Part shown: in pieces, positions 12,101 to 24,923 of the stretch
Numbering within the stretch: position 1 is the stretch's first letter
How the letters are laid out: every line of letters starts with the position of its first letter
Source: Chenopodium formosanum
Taxonomy: Eukaryota > Streptophyta > Magnoliopsida > Caryophyllales > Amaranthaceae
DNA length: 64,000 nucleotides
Direction of reading: 5' to 3'
Assembly (NCBI GenBank): GCA_024500155.1
Contig: CM044879.1
Coordinates: 38,709,072-38,773,071, forward strand
Notes under the pieces: model-generated
Databases searched by the model: none
Seen by the model: only the letters and a program-made list of their open reading frames with translations
What the model was told of the DNA's origin: nothing
Position numbers and translations under genes: made by a program

Positions 12101-15100
12101 TTTTCCCTCTCTTTGCTCTTTTTCTCTCAAAAGACAATCTCTTCTTTCTATATAACTCTAATTGACAAATATTATAGTACACCTGAGGTCCATCATGAAT
12201 GTCAATATCTACGTTTTGCACTTTATGCTGTGAAATTGAATTCATTTATAGTTTGTTGTAAATTCTGTGTAAAGTTTTTATTTTTAATAGTTAAAAAACT
12301 GAAATAACCTTAATGTTATACAAAATTGACTATAGATAGAGAGAGCATCATGTTTCATGCAAGTGACAACAGTCATTTCATTGAAAATTTGTATGTGCTG
12401 AATTAGCGTGCAACAAATCTTGTATGTTCTTATATTGCACTACGCTCATTTGTTTGCATTTTTGCAACCTGTTGCAAGTTTGTAGTATTCTAAATTTTTG
12501 GTTTGTAATCATGTTGATGATTTTTCTTTCATCGTTCACCATTTAAATTTGTTCTATAGTGATAAGTCTGATAACCTACTATATTCAATTTTCTCAGGTA
12601 TATGGCGCCTTACGTATGACTGTTAAGATGCACCTCATGTTGAACTCACAAATGTTGATAGATGGCAGCGGTGATGCAATTGTGGCTACTTCTCTTCTTG
12701 AGGTCAGCAATCTATTGGTTCTCAAGGTACTTAAAATTAACCATTTGTTATTTATTACTGTTCTACTATTCAGTTGTAACTTGTAGCAACTGTTGCAACT
12801 TTAGTTGAGACATAACACCCATACTGGGATTACTGGCCTGCTCATTTTTCTGGTCTCTAGGAATCGTCTGCAATACATTCTACAGCAAATCTGGGAGTTC
12901 ACGGACAAGGATTCTTGAATCTGACTGGCCCTGGAAATGTTATTGAGGCTCAACGTCTTGTGCTTTCGTTATTTTTCAGTATCTATGTGAGTTCCTTTGC
13001 TCCAATGTCATATAATCGAAACGTTGTTGGGCAGTCTATCCTTTTTAATCTAGCAAACATTTGTTTATCTTTTATTCCAATGCTTGTTTCTCAATGAAAT
13101 AATAACAAACATATAATAAATGAGTCTGAAATTACGTTGACTAAATGAAATGTGTGTGAGGTTGTTAAAGTCCTGACTCCTGATTCTCGGATTATTCTAC
13201 TATCCATAAACACATCACCGATCCGGATCTTAAGTATGGTCTTAATATTCTTAGGATCTTACAACCATGGCTAAAAAATAATTTTGGATGATAGGATCAT
13301 AATGTGATTCTGCAATCTTGCGATTCACTGATCCGATCCTATGTAAGACGATAGTTTAATATTCTGACCGTTTTAACATATTTTCTATTACTAGTTAGTT
13401 TATATTCACATATTGTGCTTTAAAAAAGAAAATAATAAAGAACATATTTATAAATTAGTTTTGAATTCGATTAATTGTGAAGTCTTTTTTTAAACAATCT
13501 TGCCATACCTTATCAATTAAAACTTGTGTTAAAGATTTTAGCTATTTGTACACTTAATAAATCTCAAATATTAGCCTTATGTAAACAAAACAATGTTTTT
13601 ATGATTAATACTAATAAACATGCAATTTTGTGTCACTGTAGCAATATTATCACATTTTTTTTTTTTGTTATTTATTAGGATCTTGTAAATTACGATCCTA
13701 TTCCCCTTACCAATCCAATGTAGAGTCTCGATCCTAACTACCTTGATGTGTGCATGACAATTGACAAATGAGAAAGTGAATTATTTGCTGAACATAATTG
13801 TCGTTTTTTTTATTCATCTGTTTCAAAGTTTGAAGCATAGTCATTACCGTCTGTCTGTCTGTTTGCTTGATAGGAAACGTACGTTAAATGTACTGATTGT
13901 ACTCCATGGAAATGAATAACCATATTAGTTGACTCAATGATATAATAGCTGAGGCTTGTTATTTACTTAGACGTAATCCTGGGAGTAAATTGGAATGTGG
14001 TACTAGAAAGTTGAAGTTCATCATTGTTAATGATGGTAATTCTCTGGAAAAAAAAGGATTGCTTAAGTGGGCTTGAGCTCTCTCGACCTTTTTGTATTTT
14101 ATTTTTATTTTTATTTTTTTTAATTATGTTTAGGCTCTCATGTTGCATTGAGGACATCTTGTTCGTCATCTATATGTTATTTCTTTCTGTAATAGAAGCT
14201 TGCTTGTGTATTGACAAATGGAAATGTAAATTTAAAAGGTACTGTCATTTTTTTAAGATTGTTGCACTTCACTTTTCACACAAAAACAAAGAAGATGATT
14301 AAGTACTGAGCTGTAAGTAAATTAAATAGCGCACTGTAAGTAGTGGAACTGTGGAAGTTGTAAGTAATGAATAAAATAACATATAGTAGTAAAATGTTGT
14401 GAGGAAAGTATAATAAATAAGGTACGTGGAGAAAGAAGTAATAAATTAATTTCACCCATAGAAAGTGAAGTGTAGCAGACTAACAGTTGGCTAAAATGGA
14501 AAGTGTAACCTTCTTTGGGAAATTCAGGGAGTAGGTTCTAAGATAGTAAGATGTCATAGGTGTGGGTGTTCAGTTTTCATCAAGCCAAATATCAATGTTA
14601 CTAGATTCGTTTGTTGTTCTTGAGAAACCATTTGCAATTTATTTATTAATGTTCTTAGATCATACTTCTTGTTTATGAAGGTTGGGCCAGAATCAGTTTT
14701 GCGAGGTCCTTTGGTAAGGGCGAGCAATCATGAAGCGTAAGCTAGTCTCTGGCCTTTGAAACCATTCTTTAGGTTCCTCGAGATATATTTTCTGCTTACT
14801 TTGCACCTTGTGATTTTTCCAGTTCCCCCCATCTGTATTGTGACCGGCAAGAATGCCCTGTGGAAATACTTCATCCACCTGAAGATTGTAATGTGAACTC
14901 CTCACTGCCCTTCACCTTACAGGTATAGATTAATAAGAACAATAGCTTTGCCAAGTTTGATCTAGATAAAGTGCTTTGTGTTGTTATTATTATTATTATT
15001 ATTATTATTTTTTATTTTTTTATTTTTTTATTTTTTTATTTTTTTTGTGGAAAGAGAGAGGGGGGGGGGGGGGGGGGAATAGCTTCTTCTATCCATATTG

Positions 15101-15316
15101 GAGGGATGTAATTCTTGTTTGCTCACTCTTGTCGACTCACATTCATGTCTCTCTGACAAAGTTTTATAATGCAGATTTGTCGTGTTGAAGATGTTAGCAT
15201 TGAAGGTGTTGTAGAAGGATCCGTTGTCCATTTCCATTGGGTCAGATCTGTGTCCGTTCCACATACAGGAACAATTAGTGCATCTGGATTGGGTATTGCT
15301 CTTAGGTCTCTCCTGC

Positions 15317-15355
<39 letters not shown>

Positions 15356-15767
15356 ACATGTATCAGAGGAAAGCTGCATAATGTAAAAATAGTGTTTTTT
15401 TGTTTGTTTTGTACAAGAAGGATATTAGACAAAGAAAATAATGTGAGTTTAAGGAGATGGATGGGAAGATAAGAAGGGATGTTGGTACTTGGTAGTAGGA
15501 AGGAAAATGTGGCATTTCTTTCAAAAGGATTTTCCACTCTTGGGTAAACTATTTTCCACCCTTTACGAACCAAACAACAGAAAATGGGAAAAATCATTTT
15601 CCCGGAAAATGTTGTAAATCAAAACAGAGTCTTAATTTCTTCGTCTTTTTCAACCAAGTTGCTTAACTTGATGCTGTATGATTCTCATAAGTTGGGGAGG
15701 AGGAGAGAACTGTTGGGCTTGTCAAAGATTGTACCGTGTTTTTTTCCCTTGAAAAACTTACAATACT

Positions 15768-15809
<42 letters not shown>

Positions 15810-18800
15810 CCTTGGAGTTGGAATATGTATTTTAGGAGTGATGATTTCTTGCTATGTGTGTAGGCTGCATTGGAGGTGTTGGTCAAGGAAACCTTTCCAG
15901 CAATGGTCTTGGTGGGGGTGGAGGACATGGTGGGAGAGGTGGAGATGGATTTTGTGATGGGAAATTTGCTGATGGTGGTGGTGCGTATGGAGATGCTGAT
16001 TTGCCATGCGAACTCGGTAGTGGTAGCGGAAACAATAGTTTACCAGGATCAACTGCTGGTGGTGGTATCATTGGTATGTTTTATTTTTTGGCTTTGAATG
16101 TATAAGAGTAACAACCTTGTATTGTATGGGTGTTTCCTTATTCTTTTCATCTTCATCCTTGATCTATTTGTTTTGATAGAATTAGTGGGGGTAGATTGAT
16201 GTTTCACTTATAATTGCTGAAGTTTTTCGACCAATGAAATAGGCTCTACTTGTATATCAAGCAGAATTCTCTGTAAATATGGGTTATTTCATTTATATGT
16301 ATTGAGGATGAGAAAATATTTACCCGCATTATCCCTTCTTATGGCTAATTCTGGCAAACATGCATGACAAATGTCGATAACTACATGTATTATCTGTTGA
16401 CAATCGCACGTGTGGGACAAGTATCATTTCTTTTGGTTGTATATAAAAGAAACTCTTGTTTTCCCAGATATTTCCTCTTGTGATGTTCGTGTTGCTATTT
16501 AGGTCTTATGTTATATTACACCTTTGCTGTTAGTCATGAAAATTCCTAAAAGAGACAGGGTCGTCGAACAAGTGTCTCTGCTGTTGCTCCTATGGTAGAT
16601 TCCATATATCTATAATATTTACAACACTTATATGACAAATGTTTCACGTATGTTTCCTGTTTATATCATTTTCGATTACAGTGCTAATTAGACATTCAAG
16701 AATCATCCTAATGCGTTTTTGAGGATGGGTAAAGGAAACCCCCACCCTCTGTCCCTTGCGCTTTTGTGCAAATAATTGATGTAAATTTTAATGGCACTTG
16801 CATTCTGCCTATCTTGTGGCATCCCTCTTAACTGTTGAGCCTTTATTATGTAGAATAGTTTCTGGTGGTGGAAATACAACTTGACAATGCTTGGTTTTTT
16901 GAGATATGGAAGTTAATTGTGCTTGATTTTTCTTGGAAGTGGCTTCTACAACTATACATTATTACATTATGGGTTTGATTGTGGCCTGAAAGATGATTTA
17001 TTTTGGGTAAAACTAAAACTTCTGAATTTCTATGTTCCCAGACCTGGAAACAAAATGGCTATCATTAAAATGGAGCCAACCCTTTTAGTTGTGGTTTACA
17101 TATAGTTGACCTTCCCGCTCTCTGATTTTCTTTGGAAGAGAATTAAGTCAGACATTTTGGCTTATTGTAGTTTCTAGCAACTTTTTTTTTTTTTTTTTAT
17201 TTTTTTTTTTTTTTAATTTTTTATTTTCTTTCTTTATTTATTTTTTTTTTTTTTTTTGAGGAATAGTTTCTAGCAACTTCGAATAACATTTGTTGGGAAG
17301 AAACTTGCACTTGTCTCCTGCAAAAAATATTTACACTTGTTCCATGTCAGAGTTTGGAATTTTTAAAACGCTCACTCTCCTGGAGCATCTATTACATGTG
17401 TGTGCCCACTGCCCCCTTACAGCTCTAGGGGGAATTTAATTTATTGATCAGATTTTAGATAAAATATTCCTGTTATCTTCTATTTTTCTACTGTACATCT
17501 CAACTAGAACAACAAATCTCTTCTTTTATCTTGGTTGTAGCATTGTACCCTTTCTTACCTTCTGGGGTTGTTGTTTTATAAGCTGTAAAAAAAGTAGAGA
17601 CTATATTTCTTTATATGATTCTCATTACCCTATATATATATTTATTTTTTTGAAATACCTTTTTTTTATCGTGATCAGTGATGGGGTCCCTGGAGCACTC
17701 TTTGCCAAGTATGAATATTGAGGGTTCATTAATTGCTGATGGGCAGAGTTGTGAAGAAGGTATAACAAAGCAAAGAGGTGCAGTGTTTGCAAGTAATGGC
17801 CCAGGTGGTGGTTCTGGTGGAACCATTCTTGTATTTGTTCAAACGTTGCGTCTTGGGAATTATTCTGCGGTTTCAGCTGTTGGAGGAAATGGTAGCCCAA
17901 ATGGTGGTGGTGGTGGCGGTGGAGGAAGGGTCCATTTTCATTGGTCAGACATTCCAGTTGCAGATAAGTACCAGCCCATTGCTAGTGTGAGTGGCAGAAT
18001 CCTTGTTCGGTTAGTATCCAGCTGTCAACTTTTGGGTTTTAATTATAAATTATATATATGTAAGCATGTATTGCCCACTGATGTCATGCCCTAATACTTG
18101 GTGTCTGTGGTTGTTACATTCCTGTTTGACTATCTGGTTTGTTTTTCCCTTTATGTTTATATATCAAAGGCATGCTTGGAATATGGTATGAATTTTGTTG
18201 AACAAATTTCTTTGAGAAAACAGATAAGTTTATGGACAAAATGAACTAGAAAAGATTTCAATAGTTGGAGACAGGAGTCCCCCATAGAATCTCTGGAGAA
18301 TATAAATGCAATAGAAAAAGTCTCATCCTGCTTTACATCGTAATAGAGCAAGTGAGCAACCGAAGACCACATGAAGCAAGGGCCAAGGTGCACTAGTCTA
18401 TCGTAGTGACCTGTATATCTATTTCTAAAGTTTTCTTTGCTTTGGAGCCAATAGAATACTCGGGAATAATTTAGACTATAATTAGGGGATAAATTATTTC
18501 TCGTGATATGTTTTCATGTCAAAAAATGTACTTATTGTTGCGAACTTGCAACTCTCCTTAGACTGTAAAGCTGCAAACTACCTACTTGAAATAACTTCTT
18601 TTTTTTTTTTTTTTTTGGGTGGGGGGCTCATTTGTATAGGTCGAAAAATAATCCAACCACTGCCTCCCTATCATTTGCCCCCACAAAGCTCTCCTTTCTC
18701 TCTTTTTTGTTTCTTCTTCCTCATTGAATGAGCTTGCTGCACCATCACCTTGTTGTGGTTGAATTTGGCTATTTTAAGGGTTGGTGACTCACCCTATTGA

Positions 18801-20056
18801 GAAATAAAGAGGTCTAGTCATGGTGAGCCTTTAGAGTGGGTTTTGGTAGTGTTTTATGTATGGTTATGTCTGTTGTGTGTTCTTGCTCAAGGGAGTAGCC
18901 TTGCCATAGTGGAGGGATAACACTATAAGGCTACTCAGACCATAATTTTGGTGGGGTCTGGGGGTTGTACATTGGGTTAATGTTGATTTAGTTTGGTTCA
19001 TACTTCAGTTATGCTTTTTTAAAATTAATTGTTGTTCTGGTGGTCATTTCAGTGTTTTTATGTAATAAGTGAATGCCTTCTTAATACAGAGGTGGCCCGG
19101 GCAAAAGTGAAGGATATCCTGGGGAAGAAGGAACTGTCACTGGAAAGGCGTGCCCTATTGGGCTCCATGGAATCTTTTGTGAGGTAGGTTTATCGTTTTC
19201 TTGTTGATTACCAAAACGTTGTCTGTTTCATTTTACATCATGGAACCTGTCATGACGAAAAGGATTTAATAAGATGAGTTCATCTCATTTAAGTGTTTTT
19301 GTCTCATGATCTTGTACGTGTGTTTTAATTTCATTCTTTATATGTCCTTTAGAAAACTAGAATGTCTAGGTAAACTTAAGTCAGCTAAGTGTCATCTAGT
19401 TACAACTGTTATGTTACTCGGACTCTTCATTTCACCACACGTACCCGTGTCGGACCCTCGACACGCGGACATGGGTATGACACCCGGACACTTCACTTTT
19501 AGCTCAAAATCATGGAAATTTTTCACAAAATAGCCGAGTCAGATGCTTAGACACATACCTGTGTCGGATAGGGTACCCGAGTCCAAGTAACATATAGCTC
19601 TGAGAGGATGCTGGCTGTGATATTTGTGTCAGCTTTATCCTGCTCATTGCCTGCCATTAGCTGTTTGAAAATACTTTTAGAGTTTCAGACGTGTTTGATG
19701 ATTGCATATTAGACAATTTATTTTTACTGTATCACAGGAATGTCCTATTGGCACATTCAAAAATGTCACCGGTTCTGATGCAACCCTCTGTCGTAGTTGC
19801 CCAGCTAATGAGCTTCCAGATCGTGGCATGTATACTCATCAACGAGGTATCTCAGATTTTTATCATTTTTAACTTTTCAAGTATGGTGCTATGTTATTTA
19901 TCACCTGTTTTATTTTCTTTTTTTGTGCCCTTGAGAATTGATGTCTCTGATTGTTTTTATTTACTATGTGGTATAATTGATTTGTAGTGCCTCAGGTTCT
20001 CAGAGATCATTAGATTTTGGGTAAAGCTGATAACTCCTTTTTTTTTTCTTCTTTTT

Positions 20057-20097
<41 letters not shown>

Positions 20098-23000
20098 CTC
20101 TGGCTCTATATTCTTTACAGGTGGTGTTACTGAAACACCTTGTCCTTACAAGTGTGTATCTGATAGATATCACATGCCACACTGCCGCACAACATTGGAA
20201 GAGTTAGTGTACACATTTGGTGGGCCGTGGTGGTTTTGTTTTTTCCTTCTTAGTATCCTCATCCTGCTGGCTTTAGTTCTTAGTGTTGCGCGGATGAAGT
20301 TTGCTTCCGGGGATGATATTCCAGGTTTATTACCCCATCATGGACGTACTCAACTTGACCATTCCTTTCCTTTCCTTGAGTCCTTGAATGAGGTTGGCAT
20401 CTATTTCTTGGCTCTTATATGTCTTAGCAAAGCTTCTGCTTCTGCTCGTAATCCTTTCCTTTTGAATACACCTTTAACTTCATCCTTATTATGTGTTTGT
20501 GACAAGTGTTAGTGTCTGTGTTCCAGGTGTTGGAGACAAATAGAAACGAGGAAGCACAGAGCCATGTTCATAGAATGTATTTCCTGGGCCCGAATACATT
20601 TAGTGAGCCGTGGCATCTACCTCACTCTCCTCCAGATCAAGTGAAAGAGATAGTGTAGGTTTCCATTGATTCTTTTCTGGGCATACATCTATTTACTTGA
20701 GATACCAGCTAGTGTGAAATCGTATGAGAGCATGATAACTCCTATTTACTGTCTGATAGAGACATTAGCGCATGTGACTTATTCAGATTGATTCTTATCT
20801 TGGCATGCAAACTTTTTGGTTGGGTTTAGAAGAGATAGCAAGATGATAAAGTGGGTGTGCTATACTTTTGTAAATGTTAATTTGCAAAAGAGATGAATTG
20901 AGCCAGACTAAAAATGCCCTGCTTGTGTATATGAATGCATCAGCTGCAACTTTGTTTTAATCTGTGAGAAATATCCAAATTGCAGGTATGAGGATGCATT
21001 TATCCGCTTTGTTGATGAAATAAATGGAGTTGCTTCTTATCAGTGGTGGGAAGGATCGGTGCACAGCATTCTCTCTGTTCTAGCATATCCACTGGCATGG
21101 TCATGGCTGCAGTGGTGTCGAAAAAAGAAGCTACAGCGACTACGTGAATTTGTCCGTTCAGAGTATGATCACTCCTGTTTACGTTCCTGTCGCTCTCGTG
21201 CTCTTTATGAAGGGCTGAAGGTTTTTTTTTTGCCTCGTTTCAATTTTCAATAGCAATTTTTGACTCTGCTTGGGTTTGTCCTCCATGTATGCTTAGCAGT
21301 TTGGGTATCTGTTCTTTGGAGACGGAAAAATGAAAGTATTCTGAGATTAATAAACAATTAAATGTTTTTTTCCCAAGATTTTAAAGATGTATTTATATAT
21401 ATGAATCGTGAGTTGCTTCATTTTTTTTTAAATTTTTTTTTTAAATGATAAGTCATAAGTGTTATGTATAATGTGCTCACTTGGGAAGACTTCTTATAAT
21501 AATACAGCTATCTGACTAGACCAACTCACTTATCAGTAGTTTGATTTAGGTTGTCTGGCCTGATTTGACTTGGTTTACTGTTCCAGCTATCTGCTACTTC
21601 AGACTTGATGCTTGCATACCTGGACTTCTACCTGGGTGGAGATGAAAAACGATCTGACCTTCCGCCTCGTCTAAACCAGCGTTTACCTTTGACATTGATA
21701 TTTGGAGGTGATGGAAGCTATATGACTCCATTCTCTCTTCACAATGATAATGTTTTAACTAGCCTTATAAATCAGGTAAATATTATTTTTGCTTGAATTC
21801 AGTATAGACTTGTGAGAATGTGAACTTTTGAATGAGTACTATATGCCTCTTTGTCGCTCTGTTGCAGTCTATGCCACCCACAGTTTGGTATCGATTTGTA
21901 GCTGGTCTCAATGCTCAATTGCGTCTTGTTCGTCGTGGTCAACTGAAGTCAACCTTTGAACCTATTGTCAGCTGGCTTGAAACCCTAGGGAACCCTGTCA
22001 TTAGCATTCATGGCTTGAGAGTTGATCTTGCATGGTTTCAGCCAACTACTATTGGCTATTCTCAATTTGGTCTTGTGGTGTGTCGAGCAAGAAATGCCCA
22101 GCCATCTGGTGGTAATATCGACAGGTTCCTTCCTCCGAAGCCACCATCAAGGTAAAGGCAGAATGCCGAACTGATTTATGCCAGATGTTTACTTACCTGC
22201 ATTGAAATGCATGTATGCTCTGTTACCACTTTCTTCGGACCTTTCACTTCTCTTATACTTAAACGCATATCTCAAAACTCCTCCCTCCCCCCCCCCCCCC
22301 CCCCCGGCTCTAAAGGGGGAAATTGAAAAGAAACATAAATGGAGTTAGGTTGAGTGTTGTTTTGTTTTGGATATAGTCTAGTATTAGCGAAATGCTAGAC
22401 TGCTGGAGTCTGGCATTACCTTGATCTAGTGTACTCCTTTAACCCCTGCTTAAGTTCAATGACTAGTAGCAGATACAGTTTAAGGTAATTAATGGAATGA
22501 TGGCACCTGCTTCTAGATTTTGGATGAAAATTAAATCCCACAGCCTGCAATTCCAAGAAATCTCTCTGCTGGTAATTGTATTAGGTGAGTTTAAATGACT
22601 CGAGATGGTGGAATATGTATTCCAAATTTATGTAGAGGGTGATAATGATGGGTACGGTGGTGCCGGCTGCCGACAACACTGGGACAATGGAGAATGGTAT
22701 TGATGGTCCAAGTGTGAGGATGAATGAGTCAAATATAATATGAACTAGTTTAACCCTGATTCCAATGATGGCGGCTTTTTCTTAAATTTTCCTATCCTCT
22801 TCGATTTTTTAGGTTATAGGTTTCGAGGGGATTTATGGCATAGGTTTTGAAATGCCTTTTTTTGGCTGTTATATGAGTATGAGCTTGTTGATTCTAATCC
22901 CATACTTATTTTTTAATGTGGGTGAACCAAACTTCCCCTTCGATCATATAGAGAAGACAAGATTTCCTAGTTGGAAGTGATGGAAATATGGTTGAGGGAT

Positions 23001-24923
23001 GGTAAAGGCCTAAATCTAGAAATGGCTATAAAGGGAGTAAGAACAAGAATACCACACCAGCATAATCCTCCCGGGACAGTGATAACTCTCTCTTTTTAGT
23101 ACAGTTCGGTTCATTATTATTTTGGTCAGTTATGGAGGACAATGTAGGTTATTGCAAGCAATCTTCCTTTTGAATATATATCATGCATTGTGCTCCCGAA
23201 TGAACAAATAGCTATGAGATTTTAAATGTATAGTTCAAAGATTATGAACTATTTTCGATGTTCATAATGTTGAACTGTATGCTCGTAATTTTTGCTTTGA
23301 ACATACTTGTCATTTTCCTTATTATTTTTTTTTTTGAGGGCACCTTATTATGAATAATAGTTCGAAGATTATGAATTGTTTTTGCTTATTTTCATAATTT
23401 CGAACTATATGTTCATAGTCCACGAAGAAAATGCTCGTAATTTTGGACTTGTTCGTTTGGGGCCATGATGTCCATCGTGATCCATGTGCAGGATGTAATT
23501 TCCATTTAATTTAAGAAGTTGAACAGCCAAATTATGTTTTCGCATGAATTATAATTAAGGGTGTACCAACTGAAAAAAGGCTAATCCATGTCCTTGGTTA
23601 TGTATGTCTACCCTCTATAGAATTCCTGTTGTATGTGACTATGTGGTGTATGTGTTGATACTTTTGTTTTATGTGTGTAGGATATAATTTTATTGATTCT
23701 CTTTCACATATGCAGGATTCATAAAGATGATCAAGTGGACCACATGAAAGACTCTGAACTCCAGATGGTAGATAAAAAAAATCCCGGATATATTCTTCAA
23801 GAAAAGAGCTTGCAGATGCTTAAAAATAGTTGGAACATTTCTTGTCTTTTCAACTTTTTAGCATGTAATACCAAGCCCGCTGGTCATCAGGTAATTCAAT
23901 TTCTTAGTAACTATTGTGGATCCAAGAAATATTGCCGTAGCTTTTTTACACATACCTCTTTCGTGCGGTGTGATTGCAGGATCTAATTGGTCTCGCCCTC
24001 TCAACACTATTGCTAGCAGATTTTAGCTTGGTTGTGCTCACGCTGATTCAGCTATATTCTATTTCACTTCTGGACTTTTTTATGGTTCTTTTCATCCTTC
24101 CTCTTGGAATATTACTTCCATTTCCCGCTGGGATAAATGCTTTGTTCAGCAGAGGACCCAGAAAAACTGCTGGTCTTGCTCGCATTCATGCTCTTTGGAA
24201 CATCACTTCTTTTATCAATGTGGTAAGTCTCTACTTTTACAATATGGTTATGATTCACATTATAGAAATTTCTGTGGTTGTGCTCAGGTCAAATACATCT
24301 GCTTTGAATGAGGTTTAATTTCTAAGCAATGTCAAATGATTGAACATTAGTCCATATGTTTTATAAAGGGGATTTTCTTTTTACCACATACTGTATGTAC
24401 TACCTCAGTTAACTTTTAGTTGTAACTTTGGAATATTTTATGTCTCACAAATAATACCCCAAAGTTGCAACTTAAAGTTAAGCGGAGGTGGTATTTAATC
24501 ACTGAATCATTTTTTTACATTTCTATCGTATACTGCAACTTCTTGAAGCTTAAAGGTTACATTAATTTGTTGGTGACAGTTCACTGCTTTAATTTGCGGG
24601 CTTGTTCATTATAAGATTCAACCGAGCAAGAAACCTGGGGACGTCCATTCTTGGAATTTTAGCAGGCAAGGGTAAATTATACTTTGTATATTTTTGCCCT
24701 TAGTATTCTGATATTATCCTTTACTCATTCTGGTTCACTTTTGTCTTATCATTTTTAACTATATTTTGACTGCAGGCAAGAAAGCGAATGGTGGGTGCTG
24801 CCTTCAAGTTTAATTTTGTGCAAGCTTTTTCAAGCCCGACTTATCGATTACCATGTTGCAAACCAGGAGATCCAGGATCTAACATTATACAGCAAGGACC
24901 CTGACCAATTCTGGCAGTCATGA
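6066..24923 (+). CDS. Plant-specific glycine-rich transmembrane protein (At5g11700/At4g32920-like), 22 exons
   Basis: Coding exons, all GT-AG: 6066-6919, 9479-9594, 10254-10462, 11421-11540, 12598-12726, 12861-12986, 14681-14736, 14823-14922, 15175-15292, 15864-16073, 17679-18009, 19090-19183, 19738-19846, 20121-20392, 20527-20654, 20986-21220, 21587-21775, 21868-22151, 23716-23890, 23980-24222, 24580-24671, 24776-24923. All phases join and give 1445 residues. Residues 1-29 look like a signal peptide, followed by an Asp run and a Pro-rich stretch (about 58-75). Glycine-rich blocks such as GAGGGHGGRG and GGGGGGR recur through about residue 770. A Cys-rich, receptor-like block (about 811-880) precedes a strong membrane segment (about 894-916). 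Further hydrophobic helices lie at about 1288-1345 and 1360-1378. Family members are known from memory as uncharacterised plant proteins, sometimes labelled 'ephrin type-B receptor-like' for the Cys-rich block; no kinase is present. A surface or endomembrane location is inferred. The ATG was chosen for the signal peptide and A at -3. No break was found. Confidence 0.93.
11007..11276. mobile_element. Stowaway-type MITE in intron 3 of gene 1
   Basis: The terminal inverted repeats begin 'ctccctccgtccctg' and end 'agagacgagggag'. They are flanked by TA on both sides (11005-11006, 11277-11278). The ~270-bp element has no coding capacity. The inner arms 'gaacgaccctttt' and 'aaaagggtcattctt' also pair. 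Confidence 0.85.
14982..15077. repeat. Compound simple repeat in intron 8: (TTA)n, T-rich, G18
   Basis: A (TTA)n run is followed by T-rich heptamers and an 18-G run at 15060-15077. The G-run could form a G-quadruplex. It is also a likely slippage or assembly-error site. Confidence 0.85.
15319..15354. repeat. T36 homopolymer in intron 9
   Basis: Thirty-six consecutive T. No flanking duplication was found, so it was not called a retroposon tail. Confidence 0.9.
15768..15806. repeat. C10 followed by (TC)n microsatellite in intron 9
   Basis: C-run at 15768-15777 followed by about 14 TC repeats, 57 bp before the acceptor of exon 10. It may extend the polypyrimidine tract. Confidence 0.85.
17168..17279 (-). 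mobile_element. Poly(T)-only retroposon scar in intron 10
   Basis: The 16-bp direct repeat 'tagtttctagcaactt' (17168-17183, 17264-17279) flanks ~80 bp of T-rich DNA ending 'gaggaa'. Read on the minus strand it is a few bases followed by a long impure poly(A) tail. Confidence 0.7.
19410..19594. mobile_element. MITE-like foldback in intron 12
   Basis: Terminal inverted repeats 'tatgttactcggactc' (19410-19425) and its near-complement (19579-19594, one mismatch) enclose 'tacccgtgtcgg'-type inner words on both arms. No clear target duplication was established. Confidence 0.6.
20036..20098. repeat. T-rich tract in intron 13
   Basis: Nearly pure T for about 60 bp, ending 22 bp before the exon 14 acceptor. 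Confidence 0.85.
22287..22305. repeat. C19 homopolymer in intron 18
   Basis: Nineteen consecutive C in an otherwise AT-rich intron. Confidence 0.9.
23229..23409. repeat. Two related small hairpins in intron 18
   Basis: Copy 1 pairs 23231-23249 with 23260-23279. Copy 2 pairs 23358-23375 with 23391-23409. Both carry 'tagttc(a/g)aagattatgaa' and its complement. A possible 9-bp duplication 'ccttattat' (23317-23325, 23343-23351) lies between them around a T-rich 17-bp insert. Confidence 0.5.
24400..24491. mobile_element. Short Stowaway-like foldback in intron 20
   Basis: A 92-bp element flanked by TA. Its arms 'ctacctcagttaac' and 'gttaagcggaggtgg' pair imperfectly, and the pairing extends inward through 'agttgtaactttgg'/'ccaaagttgcaact'. 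Confidence 0.7.

Noticed and set aside
13150..13750. 'gatcct/gatctta'-rich part of intron 6 as a transposon
   Set aside because: Repeated short words but no inverted ends, tail or target duplication could be shown.
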